Program-made: the position numbers and the translations under genes
The notes under the pieces: model-generated
What the model was told of the DNA's origin: nothing
Database searches by the model: none
The model's input: only the letters and a program-made list of their open reading frames with translations
From: Aquimarina mycalae
GTDB taxonomy: Bacteria; Bacteroidota; Bacteroidia; Flavobacteriales; Flavobacteriaceae
Direction: 5' to 3'
Length of the DNA: 64,000 nt
Assembly (NCBI RefSeq): GCF_029906345.1
Contig: NZ_JARYGY010000005.1
Location: forward strand, 424,641 to 488,640
In this document: positions 25,842-35,636 of the stretch, piece by piece
How positions within the stretch are numbered: the first letter of the stretch is position 1
How the letters are laid out: every line of letters begins with the position of its first letter

Positions 25842-26732
25842 TTAAAACAAGGTAGATTTATCAGAATCATGATTAGGTAAAATTAGTGTCGTATTTAATT
25901 CTTTATTTAATAATTCAATAAAATATTTGGACAGCAAGGGAGATTCTTTCTCGATATTTTGATGTACAAAAAAGTGAACATCTTCTATTCCTTGCGCTTT
26001 CCATGATTTCAACCTTGTAACCCAATCATCTAATCTGGTGTAATCAGTTTCGTGATTAGCTCCAACATACCTTATAAAAGCCTCCTTATTCGTGAGTCTC
26101 ATATGCAACAAATCTCTTCGTCCAGCAGAATCTGTTATAATGTTTGCAATATTGTGAGTCTCTAACAAGTCATACAACTCATTAGCCACTACTTGATCAT
26201 TAAACCAATCCGTATGCCTAAACTCTATTGCCAAACGAAGTTCCTTTGGCCATTTTGTGACAAAATTAATTACTCGATCTACATACTTAGGGGCAAAATT
26301 ACTATGCATTTGTAAAAAAATAGTTCCTAATTTTTCTTTTAGATGAATAGCATTTGCTAAATACTGATCCACATATGGCTGTACATCATCATTTAATCTT
26401 TTAAGATGAGAAATATTTTGAACTAGTTTTGGAAAAAATTTAAAACCATCTGGTGTTTTATCATACCATTTTTTAAATTGATCTTCTGGAAAAATCCTAT
26501 AGAATGTAGCATTAAGCTCAATAGAATTAAACTGTCTAGAATAATAATACAGTTCATCCTTAGTACCTCTAGGATAAAAGCCTTTTAAATCTTGTTTGTT
26601 CCATTTAGCACAACCTACATAAACAGAAAAATTTTCACTCTTTCCTTTTTCTAAAACCCTTGAGGTATCAATATGATCTTCTGGCAACACAAAATTTACA
26701 TTTTCTGGATGCTCTACTTTACCAAACTTCAT
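25842..26732 (-). CDS. DUF72 family protein
   Basis: A 296-residue TIM-barrel-like protein of the DUF72 (YecE) family. Typical elements are VYVGCAKWNKQDLKGFYPRG near the start of the domain, the FNSIELNATFYR segment, FKFFPKLVQNISHLKRL, the LGTIFLQMHSNFAPK segment, an RLAIEFRHTDWF strand and the VHFFVHQN end. The enzymatic role of this family is not established. It is a single gene, divergent from the LolA-like gene, with a -7 box TATTTTTG on its strand at plus 26767-26774, 34 bases ahead of the ATG. Confidence 0.88.
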   Translation of the reverse strand: MKFGKVEHPENVNFVLPEDHIDTSRVLEKGKSENFSVYVGCAKWNKQDLKGFYPRGTKDELYYYSRQFNSIELNATFYRIFPEDQFKKWYDKTPDGFKFFPKLVQNISHLKRLNDDVQPYVDQYLANAIHLKEKLGTIFLQMHSNFAPKYVDRVINFVTKWPKELRLAIEFRHTDWFNDQVVANELYDLLETHNIANIITDSAGRRDLLHMRLTNKEAFIRYVGANHETDYTRLDDWVTRLKSWKAQGIEDVHFFVHQNIEKESPLLSKYFIELLNKELNTTLILPNHDSDKSTLF

Positions 26733-26821
26733 TTTTTTTATTTAAAAGATTACATAAATAGTGTAACAAAAATATAATTCAAACAACTAACTTTACAGTA
26801 ACAACAATAAAAACTTTAACA

Positions 26822-27559
26822 ATGAATACTTTAAAATCTATAATAGTTCTATTAATTCTAGCAATTATTACTCCTGTAAAAGGACAAACCGCAGATGAAA
26901 TTATAGCTAATTATCTTGAAAACACTGGAGGTAAAGACAATTGGGAAAAACTAGAGGGTTTAGAAATGATAGGAGTTATGAAAATGCAAGGCATGGAAAT
27001 CCCTTTTGAACAAGTATCTACCAAAGACGGTAAACAATTAGTTACTATTGATTTACAAGGTAATCGTATGATATGGTCTGCATTTGATGGAGAAACCTCT
27101 TGGCAAAGGAACCAAATGACTATGGAACCTGAAAAAAGTGATAATGAAGCTACAGAGAATATGAAAAAACAGACCAAAGATTTTCCTGATCCATTTTTAA
27201 ATTATAAAGAAAAAGGATACACAGTAGAGTTTATTGGAAAAGAAACTATTGATGGAACAGAGACTTATAAAGTGAAGTTAACTAAAGATCCTATTATAGT
27301 AAACGGTCAATCTCAACCAAACATTTCTCACTACTATTTCGATACAGAGAATTATGTCCCAATAATTATAGAATCTCAGGTAAATGAAGGTCCTATGAAA
27401 GGGCAAACAATTAAATCTTCTATTAGTGATTATCAAGAGGTAAATGGAGTATATTTTCCTTTTACGGTTGGCAATCAATTCCAAACAATGAATTTTAAAG
27501 AAATTAAAACAAATCCAGAGGTTGACGATGCAAAATTTGCATTTCCAGAGAAAAAATAA
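26822..27559 (+). CDS. Exported LolA-like lipoprotein-carrier-type protein
   Basis: A 245-residue exported protein with a signal peptide cut near VKGQTADE. The mature part looks like the LolA/LppX half-barrel fold seen in many Bacteroidota proteins: an N-terminal EIIANYLENTGGKDNWEKLE helix, then long amphipathic strands (GVMKMQGMEIPFEQVSTKDG; YFDTENYVPIIIESQ; VNGVYFPFTVGNQFQ). It binds a hydrophobic ligand in relatives, but the ligand here is unknown. A strong terminator follows 18 bases after the stop and separates it from the BNR protein. Confidence 0.7.
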   Translation: MNTLKSIIVLLILAIITPVKGQTADEIIANYLENTGGKDNWEKLEGLEMIGVMKMQGMEIPFEQVSTKDGKQLVTIDLQGNRMIWSAFDGETSWQRNQMTMEPEKSDNEATENMKKQTKDFPDPFLNYKEKGYTVEFIGKETIDGTETYKVKLTKDPIIVNGQSQPNISHYYFDTENYVPIIIESQVNEGPMKGQTIKSSISDYQEVNGVYFPFTVGNQFQTMNFKEIKTNPEVDDAKFAFPEKK

Positions 27560-27577
27560 ACATACAGACAAACCTAT

Positions 27578-27606
27578 AATCCCCAATTTATTTGGGGATT
27601 TTTTTT
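27578..27606 (+). terminator. Rho-independent terminator
   Basis: A 9-bp stem (27578-27586 with 27592-27600), 5-base loop and a T run to 27606. It follows the LolA-like gene. Confidence 0.88.
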
Positions 27607-27639
27607 CATATAAATCAATACTAATCAATCAAAGGAATT

Positions 27640-30600
27640 ATGAATAAAAAAATTATAATTGCTGGGCTTAGCATTATACTATCACTCGGGTTACAAGCTC
27701 AGGATATAGTTCTAAAAGGCAAGGAACTTTTTGGAAAACTTGAAGCAAGACATATAGGTCCTGCGTTAATGAGTGGTCGAATTATTGATCTAGAAAATCA
27801 TCCAACCAATAGTAGAATACTATATGCTGGTACTGCTGGTGGTGGAGTATGGAAATCTTCTAATGGTGGAGCTAGCTTCACTCCTATATTTGATGACTAC
27901 GCCCAATCCATAGGAGTTGTATCTATTGACCCAAGTGATCCTGATAATACAATATGGGTAGGAACTGGTGAAATCTGGACAAGAAATAGTGTTTCTATTG
28001 GTGATGGACTATATAAATCTAAAGATGGTGGTGCTAATTGGAAAAAAATGGGGTTTGAGAATTCAGAACGAATAAGCAGTATACAAATAAATCCAAAAAA
28101 CTCTAATGAGGTATATGTAGGAGTTATGGGAGCTTTGTGGGGCGATAGTGAAGACAGAGGAATCTATAAAACCATAGATGGAGGAAAAACCTGGAACAAA
28201 ATCCTGTACATAAATGAAAAAACGGGTGCAAACGAAATAATCATGGATCCTAATGATCCTAATACTTTGTATGCGGCTATGTGGGAATTCAGGAGAACCG
28301 CTTGGGGTTTTAATTCTGGAGGTCCAAACAGTGCTCTTTACAAATCTACTGATGCTGGTAAAACCTGGAACAAAATTCATAATGGATTTCCCAAAGGAGA
28401 TTTAGGAAGGTTTGCAATTGCAATTGCTCCTTCTAATTCTAATATTGTATACGCTGTTGTCGAAAGTAAAGAAGATAAGGGTTTATATCGTTCTGATGAT
28501 GCAGGCGCAAGTTGGAAACTACTTAATGGTGACTTTGGGCTTGTCGTTAGACCATTTTACTTTGCACGAATTGTTGTGGACCCTAAAAACCCTGACATCG
28601 TAGCAAAAGGAGGTTTGTTTGGATCCATCTCAAGAGATGGCGGAAAGACTTTTAAAAACCTTGGAAACATGCATGCAGATATTCATGATATTACCTTCGA
28701 TATCAATAATTCTGATCGTATGTATGTAGGTACAGATGGTGGTGTTTATAGAAGTTGGGATGGCGGAGCTACATTAGATATGGTTGATAATTTACCACTT
28801 TCTCAATTTTATCATATCAGTGTAGATAATGAAGAACCATATAACATATATGGTGGATTACAAGACAATGGTTCTTGGTACGGACCTTCTTCTTCTCCAG
28901 GAGGAATCGAAGCTCGTGATTGGAAACGTGTAGGAGTTGGAGATGGTTTCAGAGTATTACGACATCCAACCAAAAATATCATTTACTCAGAAATGCAAGG
29001 AGCTCAAAATGTATGGAGATATGATATAGACAAAAACAACACCAAAAATGTACAACCATTAGATGTAAAAGGAAAAGCAGACCTTCGTTTTAACTGGAAT
29101 GCACCGATTGCCGTAAGTGCTCATCAACCAGATCGTTTCTATATAGGAAGTCAATTTTTACACATAAGTGAAGACATGGGAGATAATTGGAAAATTATTT
29201 CTCCTGATCTTACAACAAATGATCCTTCAAAACAAGATAAAGAATCTGGTGGTATCTCTACTGATAAATCTGGTGCTGAAACACATACAACTATTTTTAC
29301 TATAGCAGAATCGCCATTAGATGAAAATGTTATCTGGGTAGGTACTGATGATGGAAATGTACAAATAACCCAAGATAGAGGAAAAACCTGGACTAACACG
29401 GTTACTAATATTGAAGGATTACCAAAAAATACATGGGTGTATCATATCGAAGCTAGTAGTCATGATAAGGGAACTGCCTATGCTGTTTTTGATGGGCACG
29501 CTCAAAATAATATGAAACCTTATGTATATAAAACTTCGGATTTTGGTAAAACCTGGAAATCCTTAGTTACCGATGACATTATAGGGTTTGCTAGAAACAT
29601 CCAAGAAGATTATGAAAATGAAAACTTACTCTATTTAGGAACAGAGTTTGGGTTATTCATAACTATTGATGGTGGAAAAAACTGGTCACGTTTTACCAAT
29701 AATATGCCTGCTACTGCAGTTCATTTTATTGATTTACAGAAAAAAACAAATGATCTTGTATTAGGTACCCATGGAAGAGGAGTTATTATTATTGATGACA
29801 TTTCTCCGTTACGTGAAATTAATCAAGAAGTACTAAAAAAAGACGTGCACTTCTTTAATTCAAAACCAGCAATAATTAAAGAAGAAGGCGGTTTTGGTGG
29901 AGCGAGTACAGAGCTACAATTTGTTGGAAACAACCCTTCATCTTCTGCTCAGATAATTTATTACCTAAAAAAGAGACATACTTTTGGGAAAATGACATTA
30001 ACTGTGTTAGATGATAGCGGAAACGAAATTGTAAGTCTTGTACCAGGGAAATCTAAAGGAATCAACATTGTAAACTGGGGATTTAGAACGAAAGGTCCTA
30101 AGGTCGCAGCAGGAAAATCTTTTACCGCTGGTGGATTTACAGCTCCTAGAATAACTGCAGGAACCTATAAGGTAGTTCTAAAAAAAGGAAAAAACAGCTT
30201 TGAGAGTAGTATAACAATTCTAAATGATCCAAATTCGGTAATTACTGTTTCTGAAAGAAAAAGTCAATCGACAATAACCAAAGAACTTTTTGATGATATG
30301 GAAAACCTTGCATACCTGGTATACCAAGTTGACCAAGTAATTAATAAGGCCAAGGAAATACAAAACAAAGACTCAAAAGCAAATAAAATAACTTCTACGC
30401 TTATAAATGATTTGAATTCATTAAAAGAAACATTAGTGGTTACTACTGGTGATAATTATGTTGCTGAAGCAGAACCTCAATTACGAGAAAAACTAGCAGA
30501 TATATATAGTGAAGTAGCTAATCAATTCGAAAAACCTTCTGTTTCACAATTAGAAAATAAAGAAGTATTAGAAAACAGGTTAAAGGATGCTAATACTGCC

Positions 30601-30708
30601 TATCAAAAAATAGAAAGCAAACAATTAGCCAAGTTTAAGAAATACTTAGAAAAGAATAATGAAGGAGCTATTAAAATGAAATCAAAACAAGAATATATTG
30701 ACAAATAA
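27640..30708 (+). CDS. Secreted BNR/Asp-box beta-propeller protein
   Basis: A 1022-residue exported protein with a signal peptide ending LGLQAQD. Residues ~30-720 carry at least ten Asp-box (BNR) turns of the form S.D.G.TW, for example SKDGGANWKKM, STDAGKTWNKI, TQDRGKTWTNT and TIDGGKNWSRF, so it should fold as one or two beta-propellers like sortilin/VPS10 domains. The rest contains an immunoglobulin-like strand region (LTVLDDSGNEIVSL) and a helical C-terminal domain of about 150 residues. There is no type IX secretion tail visible. Such proteins in Bacteroidota are annotated as glycosyl hydrolases, but no catalytic residues can be shown here. Terminators lie on both sides. Confidence 0.85.
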   Translation: MNKKIIIAGLSIILSLGLQAQDIVLKGKELFGKLEARHIGPALMSGRIIDLENHPTNSRILYAGTAGGGVWKSSNGGASFTPIFDDYAQSIGVVSIDPSDPDNTIWVGTGEIWTRNSVSIGDGLYKSKDGGANWKKMGFENSERISSIQINPKNSNEVYVGVMGALWGDSEDRGIYKTIDGGKTWNKILYINEKTGANEIIMDPNDPNTLYAAMWEFRRTAWGFNSGGPNSALYKSTDAGKTWNKIHNGFPKGDLGRFAIAIAPSNSNIVYAVVESKEDKGLYRSDDAGASWKLLNGDFGLVVRPFYFARIVVDPKNPDIVAKGGLFGSISRDGGKTFKNLGNMHADIHDITFDINNSDRMYVGTDGGVYRSWDGGATLDMVDNLPLSQFYHISVDNEEPYNIYGGLQDNGSWYGPSSSPGGIEARDWKRVGVGDGFRVLRHPTKNIIYSEMQGAQNVWRYDIDKNNTKNVQPLDVKGKADLRFNWNAPIAVSAHQPDRFYIGSQFLHISEDMGDNWKIISPDLTTNDPSKQDKESGGISTDKSGAETHTTIFTIAESPLDENVIWVGTDDGNVQITQDRGKTWTNTVTNIEGLPKNTWVYHIEASSHDKGTAYAVFDGHAQNNMKPYVYKTSDFGKTWKSLVTDDIIGFARNIQEDYENENLLYLGTEFGLFITIDGGKNWSRFTNNMPATAVHFIDLQKKTNDLVLGTHGRGVIIIDDISPLREINQEVLKKDVHFFNSKPAIIKEEGGFGGASTELQFVGNNPSSSAQIIYYLKKRHTFGKMTLTVLDDSGNEIVSLVPGKSKGINIVNWGFRTKGPKVAAGKSFTAGGFTAPRITAGTYKVVLKKGKNSFESSITILNDPNSVITVSERKSQSTITKELFDDMENLAYLVYQVDQVINKAKEIQNKDSKANKITSTLINDLNSLKETLVVTTGDNYVAEAEPQLREKLADIYSEVANQFEKPSVSQLENKEVLENRLKDANTAYQKIESKQLAKFKKYLEKNNEGAIKMKSKQEYIDK

Positions 30709-30734
30709 AACAATAACAAATATTTATTGATACG

Positions 30735-30763
30735 ACAAAAGCCCTTTTTTAAAGGGCTTTTGT
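30735..30763 (+). terminator. Rho-independent terminator
   Basis: A 13-bp perfect stem (30735-30747 with 30751-30763) with a 3-base loop, 26 bases after the BNR gene stop. The ascending arm carries AAAA and the descending arm TTTT. Confidence 0.88.
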
Positions 30764-30925
30764 ATTCATAGTAATTATCTAGAATCGTTTGTTATTATGG
30801 ACAAACAAAGCACTTATAGTTCGATGGTTGTTTAAAAAAAACTGTTCATAACTGGTTTAAAACTCTATCCATGAACTGTAATTTCGGATGAAACTATTCT
30901 GTATTTTTAGTAAACGCTCTTTATT

Positions 30926-31333
30926 ATGGAAAACAGAGAATCTAATTTATTGGCAATACGCCCACAAATTTTAAACGCAAGAGTTTCTGAAAACATGTCA
31001 AATGATGAACAATTTCAGAACAAAACAATCAGACCAATTATCAAATTACAAAATGAATTATTAATCGAAGTATTTAGAAATTACATTAAAAAAAGGAAAA
31101 ATACCTTTTATGAATTATCGCTTGAAAAACGTCTGCTTTATATTGAAAACTCCATTCAAAAGGATACAAAATTCAGGAATAGTCTTAAAGGAATGATCAT
31201 TGGTCAATTTACCGTAGATGAGTATTCTGTATATATTAAAAATTCATCCGCTTTAAATAAAAGAATGATGAATATTGTAAAGGAACGTCTACAAAGTAAT
31301 ATTCAATTATTAGAAAACACATTAGCTTACTAA
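30926..31333 (+). CDS. Conserved flavobacterial protein of unknown function
   Basis: A 135-residue soluble, mostly helical protein. The visible pattern is a variable N-terminus, RPIIKLQNELLIEVFRNYI, then FYELSLEKRLLYIENSIQKD, FRNSLKGMIIGQFTVDEY and a closing NSSALNKRMMNIVKERLQ. I recognise this layout from Flavobacteriaceae genomes, where it is sometimes labelled glyoxalase; nothing here resembles the metal-binding residues of a glyoxalase, so I do not support that label. It is monocistronic and ends at a strong bidirectional terminator. Confidence 0.75.
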   Translation: MENRESNLLAIRPQILNARVSENMSNDEQFQNKTIRPIIKLQNELLIEVFRNYIKKRKNTFYELSLEKRLLYIENSIQKDTKFRNSLKGMIIGQFTVDEYSVYIKNSSALNKRMMNIVKERLQSNIQLLENTLAY

Positions 31334-31340
31334 TACAATA

Positions 31341-31378
31341 TAAAAAAGCCGAATCAAATATTTGATTCGGCTTTTTTA
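31341..31378. terminator. Bidirectional terminator
   Basis: A perfect 18-bp inverted repeat (31341-31358 with 31361-31378) separated by 2 bases, flanked by A and T runs in both directions. It lies between the convergent unknown gene and the TPR gene and can serve both. Confidence 0.9.
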
Positions 31379-31404
31379 TATTAAGTAAGAATAAAACTTA
31401 CATA

Positions 31405-32679
31405 TTAGTTTCCTCCTTCTAAAGCTTTAAGCTTGTTTTTCATTTCTTCTGCCTTAGGATCATCTAACTGATAGAAGATATTCATCAAAGTTCTTACAGC
31501 TTCAACATTATCTGGATCACTTTTTAATGCTCCTTCTAAGTAAGGTACTGCACTCTTATATAAATTCTGACGCTTAAGTTTTAAAGCATCATATCTTTTA
31601 TAATCACTATTAGAAGTCCCCAACCCATTCATTTCTTCTACAATTGCTTGTTCTTCACTTAAAATAATAGAAGCGATATTAATTTGAGCAGATCCATAAT
31701 CTGGTTTTAACTCCAAAGCCTTTTTATAATAGTTTAAAGCTTGATCATTATTTCCTAATCGTGCTGCACTAACTCCAAGGTTATATAATAAATCAGGGTT
31801 ATTAGGATCCTTTGCAACTATTTGCTCAACAATCTCTTTATATTTTTCAACATTTCCCATTTTATAGAAAATATCAGCTTCAGCTTGCATTAAAGAAGTA
31901 TCTTCAGGATTTTCCTTTTTAGCCATTTCCATAGCTTTCATAGCTTCTTCATCTTTTCCTTGACTAATATAGATAAGTGCTATATTCTTAGTAATCTCAG
32001 ATTTTTTTGAAGGGCTCTTCTTAGTTTCTGGCTTGATGTGAGTTCCTGCTTTTATAGAAAGATCCATTACTTGTTTAGAATCAAAAGGTTCTACTGTACC
32101 TGTTTCTTTATTAGTAGCTGTATATATTTCTTCGATTCCATTAAACCCAAGATCTACTAATTCTCCATAATATTTTAAAGCTGAATCATAATCCTTTCCA
32201 TTAACTGCATTAGAAGCCGCATAATATAGATATAATGTATCAGCTTTATTAAGTTTATACCCTAAGTATAATTTTTCTGCTGCCACATCATTCTTACCTG
32301 CTCTTTGATCTTCAACTGCGGTTTCAACTAAGGACTGACGTACTGCTTGTAATCCAGCATTCGCTTGTTCAGTATATTTAGAACTACCTGAAGCTTCTTC
32401 GATTTCCAATACTTTTTTATAAGCCATTGCAGAACTTTCTATTTTTTCCAAGGACTTATCTGATGATGATGAAGTAACTTGTCCTTTAAGAAAATAGTAT
32501 TGCGCTTTCATCTTATCATCAGCTGCTTCTAACTGACCTTCGGCTGCTTTCAACGCATCATTTGCTGTTTCTAAATTACCAGATTTCAATGCTTTCTTCG
32601 CCGCACTAAGTGCTTTCTTCTGTGAAAATCCTACAGCACTGATTGTTAAGAAAAAGGCTATAATAAATTTAGTTCTCAT
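31405..32679 (-). CDS. Exported TPR-repeat protein downstream of gyrA
   Basis: A 424-residue protein with a signal peptide ending AVGFSQKK. The N-terminal part of the mature protein is helical and rich in Ala and Lys (KALSAAKKALKSGNLETAND). TPR repeats are clear between about residues 225 and 335, for example IALIYISQGKDEEAMKAMEM and LGVSAARLGNNDQALNYYKK, with another after 370. TPR proteins hold protein partners; a periplasmic role is expected. It follows gyrA by 41 bases on the same strand and is probably cotranscribed; gyrA-TPR pairs are common in this group, but the functional link is unknown. Confidence 0.85.
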   Translation of the reverse strand: MRTKFIIAFFLTISAVGFSQKKALSAAKKALKSGNLETANDALKAAEGQLEAADDKMKAQYYFLKGQVTSSSSDKSLEKIESSAMAYKKVLEIEEASGSSKYTEQANAGLQAVRQSLVETAVEDQRAGKNDVAAEKLYLGYKLNKADTLYLYYAASNAVNGKDYDSALKYYGELVDLGFNGIEEIYTATNKETGTVEPFDSKQVMDLSIKAGTHIKPETKKSPSKKSEITKNIALIYISQGKDEEAMKAMEMAKKENPEDTSLMQAEADIFYKMGNVEKYKEIVEQIVAKDPNNPDLLYNLGVSAARLGNNDQALNYYKKALELKPDYGSAQINIASIILSEEQAIVEEMNGLGTSNSDYKRYDALKLKRQNLYKSAVPYLEGALKSDPDNVEAVRTLMNIFYQLDDPKAEEMKNKLKALEGGN

Positions 32680-32720
32680 TACTTGTGTTTTTTATGGGAT
32701 TCTTTTTATTTGTTTGTTAA

Positions 32721-35252
32721 TTAATCAATAGTCGTGCCATCTGTGACATCGTCTTCATTTTGCAAAGATATGTCATTTTCTTCAATATTCTCATCAATAT
32801 CTTCAACATCGTCGTCCTCGTGCATTACTTTTGCAACTGCAGCAATAGAATCTTTACCTTTAAGATTAATTAGACGAACTCCTTGAGTAGCGCGTCCCAT
32901 AACCCTTAAATCCTCTACTGCGAGTCTTATTGCGATCCCTGATTTATTGATAATCATTAAGTCATCAGAGTCCGTTACATTTTTTATAGCAACTAACTTA
33001 CCTGTCTTATCAGTAACCGAAATTGTTTTTACACCTTTTCCTCCTCGATTAGTTATTCTATAGTCTTCTAATCGTGAACGTTTACCATATCCATTCTCAG
33101 AAACAACCAAGATGTTACTCTCCATATCATTTACAGCCACCATTCCGATAACTTCGTCTGCATCATCTGCAAGTCGAATTCCTCGCACACCAGATGCTCC
33201 ACGTCCCATTGGTCTTGTTTTTTCTTCTTCAAAGCGTATCGCTTTCCCTGATTTAACCGCCAACATTACCTGGCTCTTTCCATCGGTAAGTTTTGCTTCT
33301 AACAATTCATCGTTATCTTTAATCGTGATAGCATTTATACCATTAGTTCTCGGTCTAGAATATTGCTCTAAAGATGTCTTCTTTACCTGGCCTTTTTTAG
33401 TAGCCATAATCACATAATGAGAATTAATATACTCTTCGTCTTTAAGATCTTGAGTACAAATAAATGCTTTTACTTTATCATCATTCTCAATATTGATTAG
33501 GTTTTGAATAGCTCTTCCTTTTGATGTTTTACTCCCTTCAGGAATTTCATACACTCGCATCCAGAAACATTTTCCTTTCTGAGTAAAGAACAACATATAT
33601 TGATGATTGGTTCCTACAAATAAATGCTCCAGAAAATCTTCATTACGAGTAGTACTTCCTTTTTGACCTACTCCTCCTCTATTTTGTTTTTTATATTCGT
33701 TTAAAGATGTCCTTTTAATATAACCTGCATGAGAAATAGTAATAACTACTTTCTCATTAGGGATCATATCTTCTATACTAAGGTCTCCACCAGCATATTC
33801 TATCTGAGAACGACGAGCATCTCCATACTTATCTTTTACTTCAAGAAGTTCTTCCTTAATAATAGTCATTCGACGTTCTTTTTTGTCAAGAATATCCTTA
33901 AGGTCTTCAATGGTTTTCATTAACTCATCATACTCCAAACGCAATTTATCCTGCTCCAGTCCAGTCAATTGGCGCAAACGCATCTCTACAATTGCTTTGG
34001 CTTGAATTTCTGAAAGTTTAAATCGTTCGATAAGTTTAGCTCTTGCCTCATCAGCATTAGAAGAAGCTCTGATTAACTTAATAACTTCATCAATATTATC
34101 CGAAGCAATAATTAACCCTTCAAGAATATGTGCTCTCTCTTCTGCTTTTCTAAGTTCATATTTTGTTCTGCGCACCACAACTTCATGTCTATGCTCAACA
34201 AAATGATGAATCATTTCTTTTACATTTAATAACTGCGGTCTTCCATTAACCAATGCAATATTATTTACACTAAAAGAAGATTGTAATGCAGTATATTTAT
34301 ATAAAAGGTTAAGTACTATATTAGGGATCGCATCTCTCTTTAGAATATATACGATACGCATTCCTTTTCTATCAGATTCATCTCTAATGGTCGAGATACC
34401 GTCTATTTTCTTATCATTTACAAGATCGGCAGTTTTCTTAATCATATCTGCCTTATTTACTTGATAAGGAATTTCAGATACAATAATACATTCTCTTCCA
34501 TTTACCTCTTCAAAACTAGCTTTGGCACGCATTACGATCCTACCTCTACCCGTTTTAAAAGCTTCTCTTACTCCGTCATATCCATATATAATACCACCTG
34601 TTGGAAAATCAGGTGCTTTAATGTGCTGTATTAATTCATCTATTTCAATGTCGTTATTATTGATATACTCAATAGTTCCATCAACAACTTCGCTTAGATT
34701 ATGAGGTGGCATATTGGTTGCCATACCCACTGCAATACCAGAAGCTCCATTAATTAATAATCCTGGAACTCTACTTGGTAAAACCGTAGGTTCTTGTAAT
34801 GTATCATCGAAGTTAAAAGTATGATCAACGGTATCTTTCTCTATATCAGCAAGCATATCTTCTGATATCTTTCTCATTCTGGCCTCCGTATATCGCATTG
34901 CTGCAGGGCTATCACCATCTACTGAACCAAAGTTACCTTGACCATCTACAAGCATATATCGCAAACTCCATTCCTGTGCCATACGTACCATGGTATCGTA
35001 CACAGATGTATCCCCATGAGGGTGATACTTACCAAGAACCTCACCTACAATTCTTGCAGACTTCTTATGAGCACTATTAGCTTTAACGCCTAACTCATAC
35101 ATACCATATAAAACTCTTCTGTGAACTGGTTTAAGACCGTCTCTAACATCAGGAAGTGCACGTGATACAATCACTGACATCGAATAATCGATGTATGCAG
35201 ACTTCATCTCATCCTCTATATTGATAGGTATTAGCTTTTCTCCTTCTGCCAT
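32721..35252 (-). CDS. gyrA: DNA gyrase subunit A
   Basis: An 843-residue GyrA. The breakage-reunion domain begins [20 protein letters not shown], with the catalytic Tyr121 in [10 protein letters not shown]. The region tied to quinolone response reads [13 protein letters not shown]: Thr82 is at the place of E. coli Ser83, and Asp86 at the place of Asp87. The C-terminal half is the six-bladed beta-pinwheel, with blades such as [17 protein letters not shown] and a GyrA-box-like NRGGKGVKT. The tail is very acidic. Gyrase introduces negative supercoils using ATP with GyrB. Length fits GyrA better than ParC. Confidence 0.96.
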   Translation of the reverse strand: MAEGEKLIPINIEDEMKSAYIDYSMSVIVSRALPDVRDGLKPVHRRVLYGMYELGVKANSAHKKSARIVGEVLGKYHPHGDTSVYDTMVRMAQEWSLRYMLVDGQGNFGSVDGDSPAAMRYTEARMRKISEDMLADIEKDTVDHTFNFDDTLQEPTVLPSRVPGLLINGASGIAVGMATNMPPHNLSEVVDGTIEYINNNDIEIDELIQHIKAPDFPTGGIIYGYDGVREAFKTGRGRIVMRAKASFEEVNGRECIIVSEIPYQVNKADMIKKTADLVNDKKIDGISTIRDESDRKGMRIVYILKRDAIPNIVLNLLYKYTALQSSFSVNNIALVNGRPQLLNVKEMIHHFVEHRHEVVVRRTKYELRKAEERAHILEGLIIASDNIDEVIKLIRASSNADEARAKLIERFKLSEIQAKAIVEMRLRQLTGLEQDKLRLEYDELMKTIEDLKDILDKKERRMTIIKEELLEVKDKYGDARRSQIEYAGGDLSIEDMIPNEKVVITISHAGYIKRTSLNEYKKQNRGGVGQKGSTTRNEDFLEHLFVGTNHQYMLFFTQKGKCFWMRVYEIPEGSKTSKGRAIQNLINIENDDKVKAFICTQDLKDEEYINSHYVIMATKKGQVKKTSLEQYSRPRTNGINAITIKDNDELLEAKLTDGKSQVMLAVKSGKAIRFEEEKTRPMGRGASGVRGIRLADDADEVIGMVAVNDMESNILVVSENGYGKRSRLEDYRITNRGGKGVKTISVTDKTGKLVAIKNVTDSDDLMIINKSGIAIRLAVEDLRVMGRATQGVRLINLKGKDSIAAVAKVMHEDDDVEDIDENIEENDISLQNEDDVTDGTTID

Positions 35253-35636
35253 AAAAATTATTTTATTCTAAAATTGATTTTATTAAACGCGCTAATTTAA
35301 GTAAATTAAGACGGTTTTAACAGCCAATAGCCTTTCTAATATCAGTAATTTATTAACAACTTTAACGACTCATATCGTTAATAAGTCTACAAACATAGAT
35401 TTTGATTATTACCGCTTTTTTTGTCTATTTACTCAAAAAAGTAAATAATCTATTAGATTAACTATTTAGTTCACCTAAATTAGAACAATCGAAGTTCTAC
35501 AGAAATATGACAATTCATAGCATAATGTCATATTGGTTGTTAATCATGGTTAAAAGGAATAGTTTTTGCCAATGTAATTTTAAAAATTACTATATTTAGT
35601 AATAAAGAAACAGAGAAAAAGAAAGAAACGAATTAT
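35253..35636. promoter_or_regulatory. 384-bp divergent promoter region between gyrA and clpC
   Basis: No gene is seen. For clpC, TTG at 35566-35568 and TATATTTA at 35591-35598 (seven of eight to the -7 consensus) are 22 bases apart, giving a leader of about 30 bases. For gyrA, TATGTTTG on the reverse strand (plus 35390-35397) is an exact -7 box without a well-spaced TTG; it would give a leader of about 130 bases. The clpC leader is purine-rich. Confidence 0.55.

Noticed and set aside
30926..31333. A glyoxalase function for the 135-residue protein
   Set aside because: No glyoxalase metal-binding pattern or fold signature can be seen; the label seen in genomes appears unsupported.
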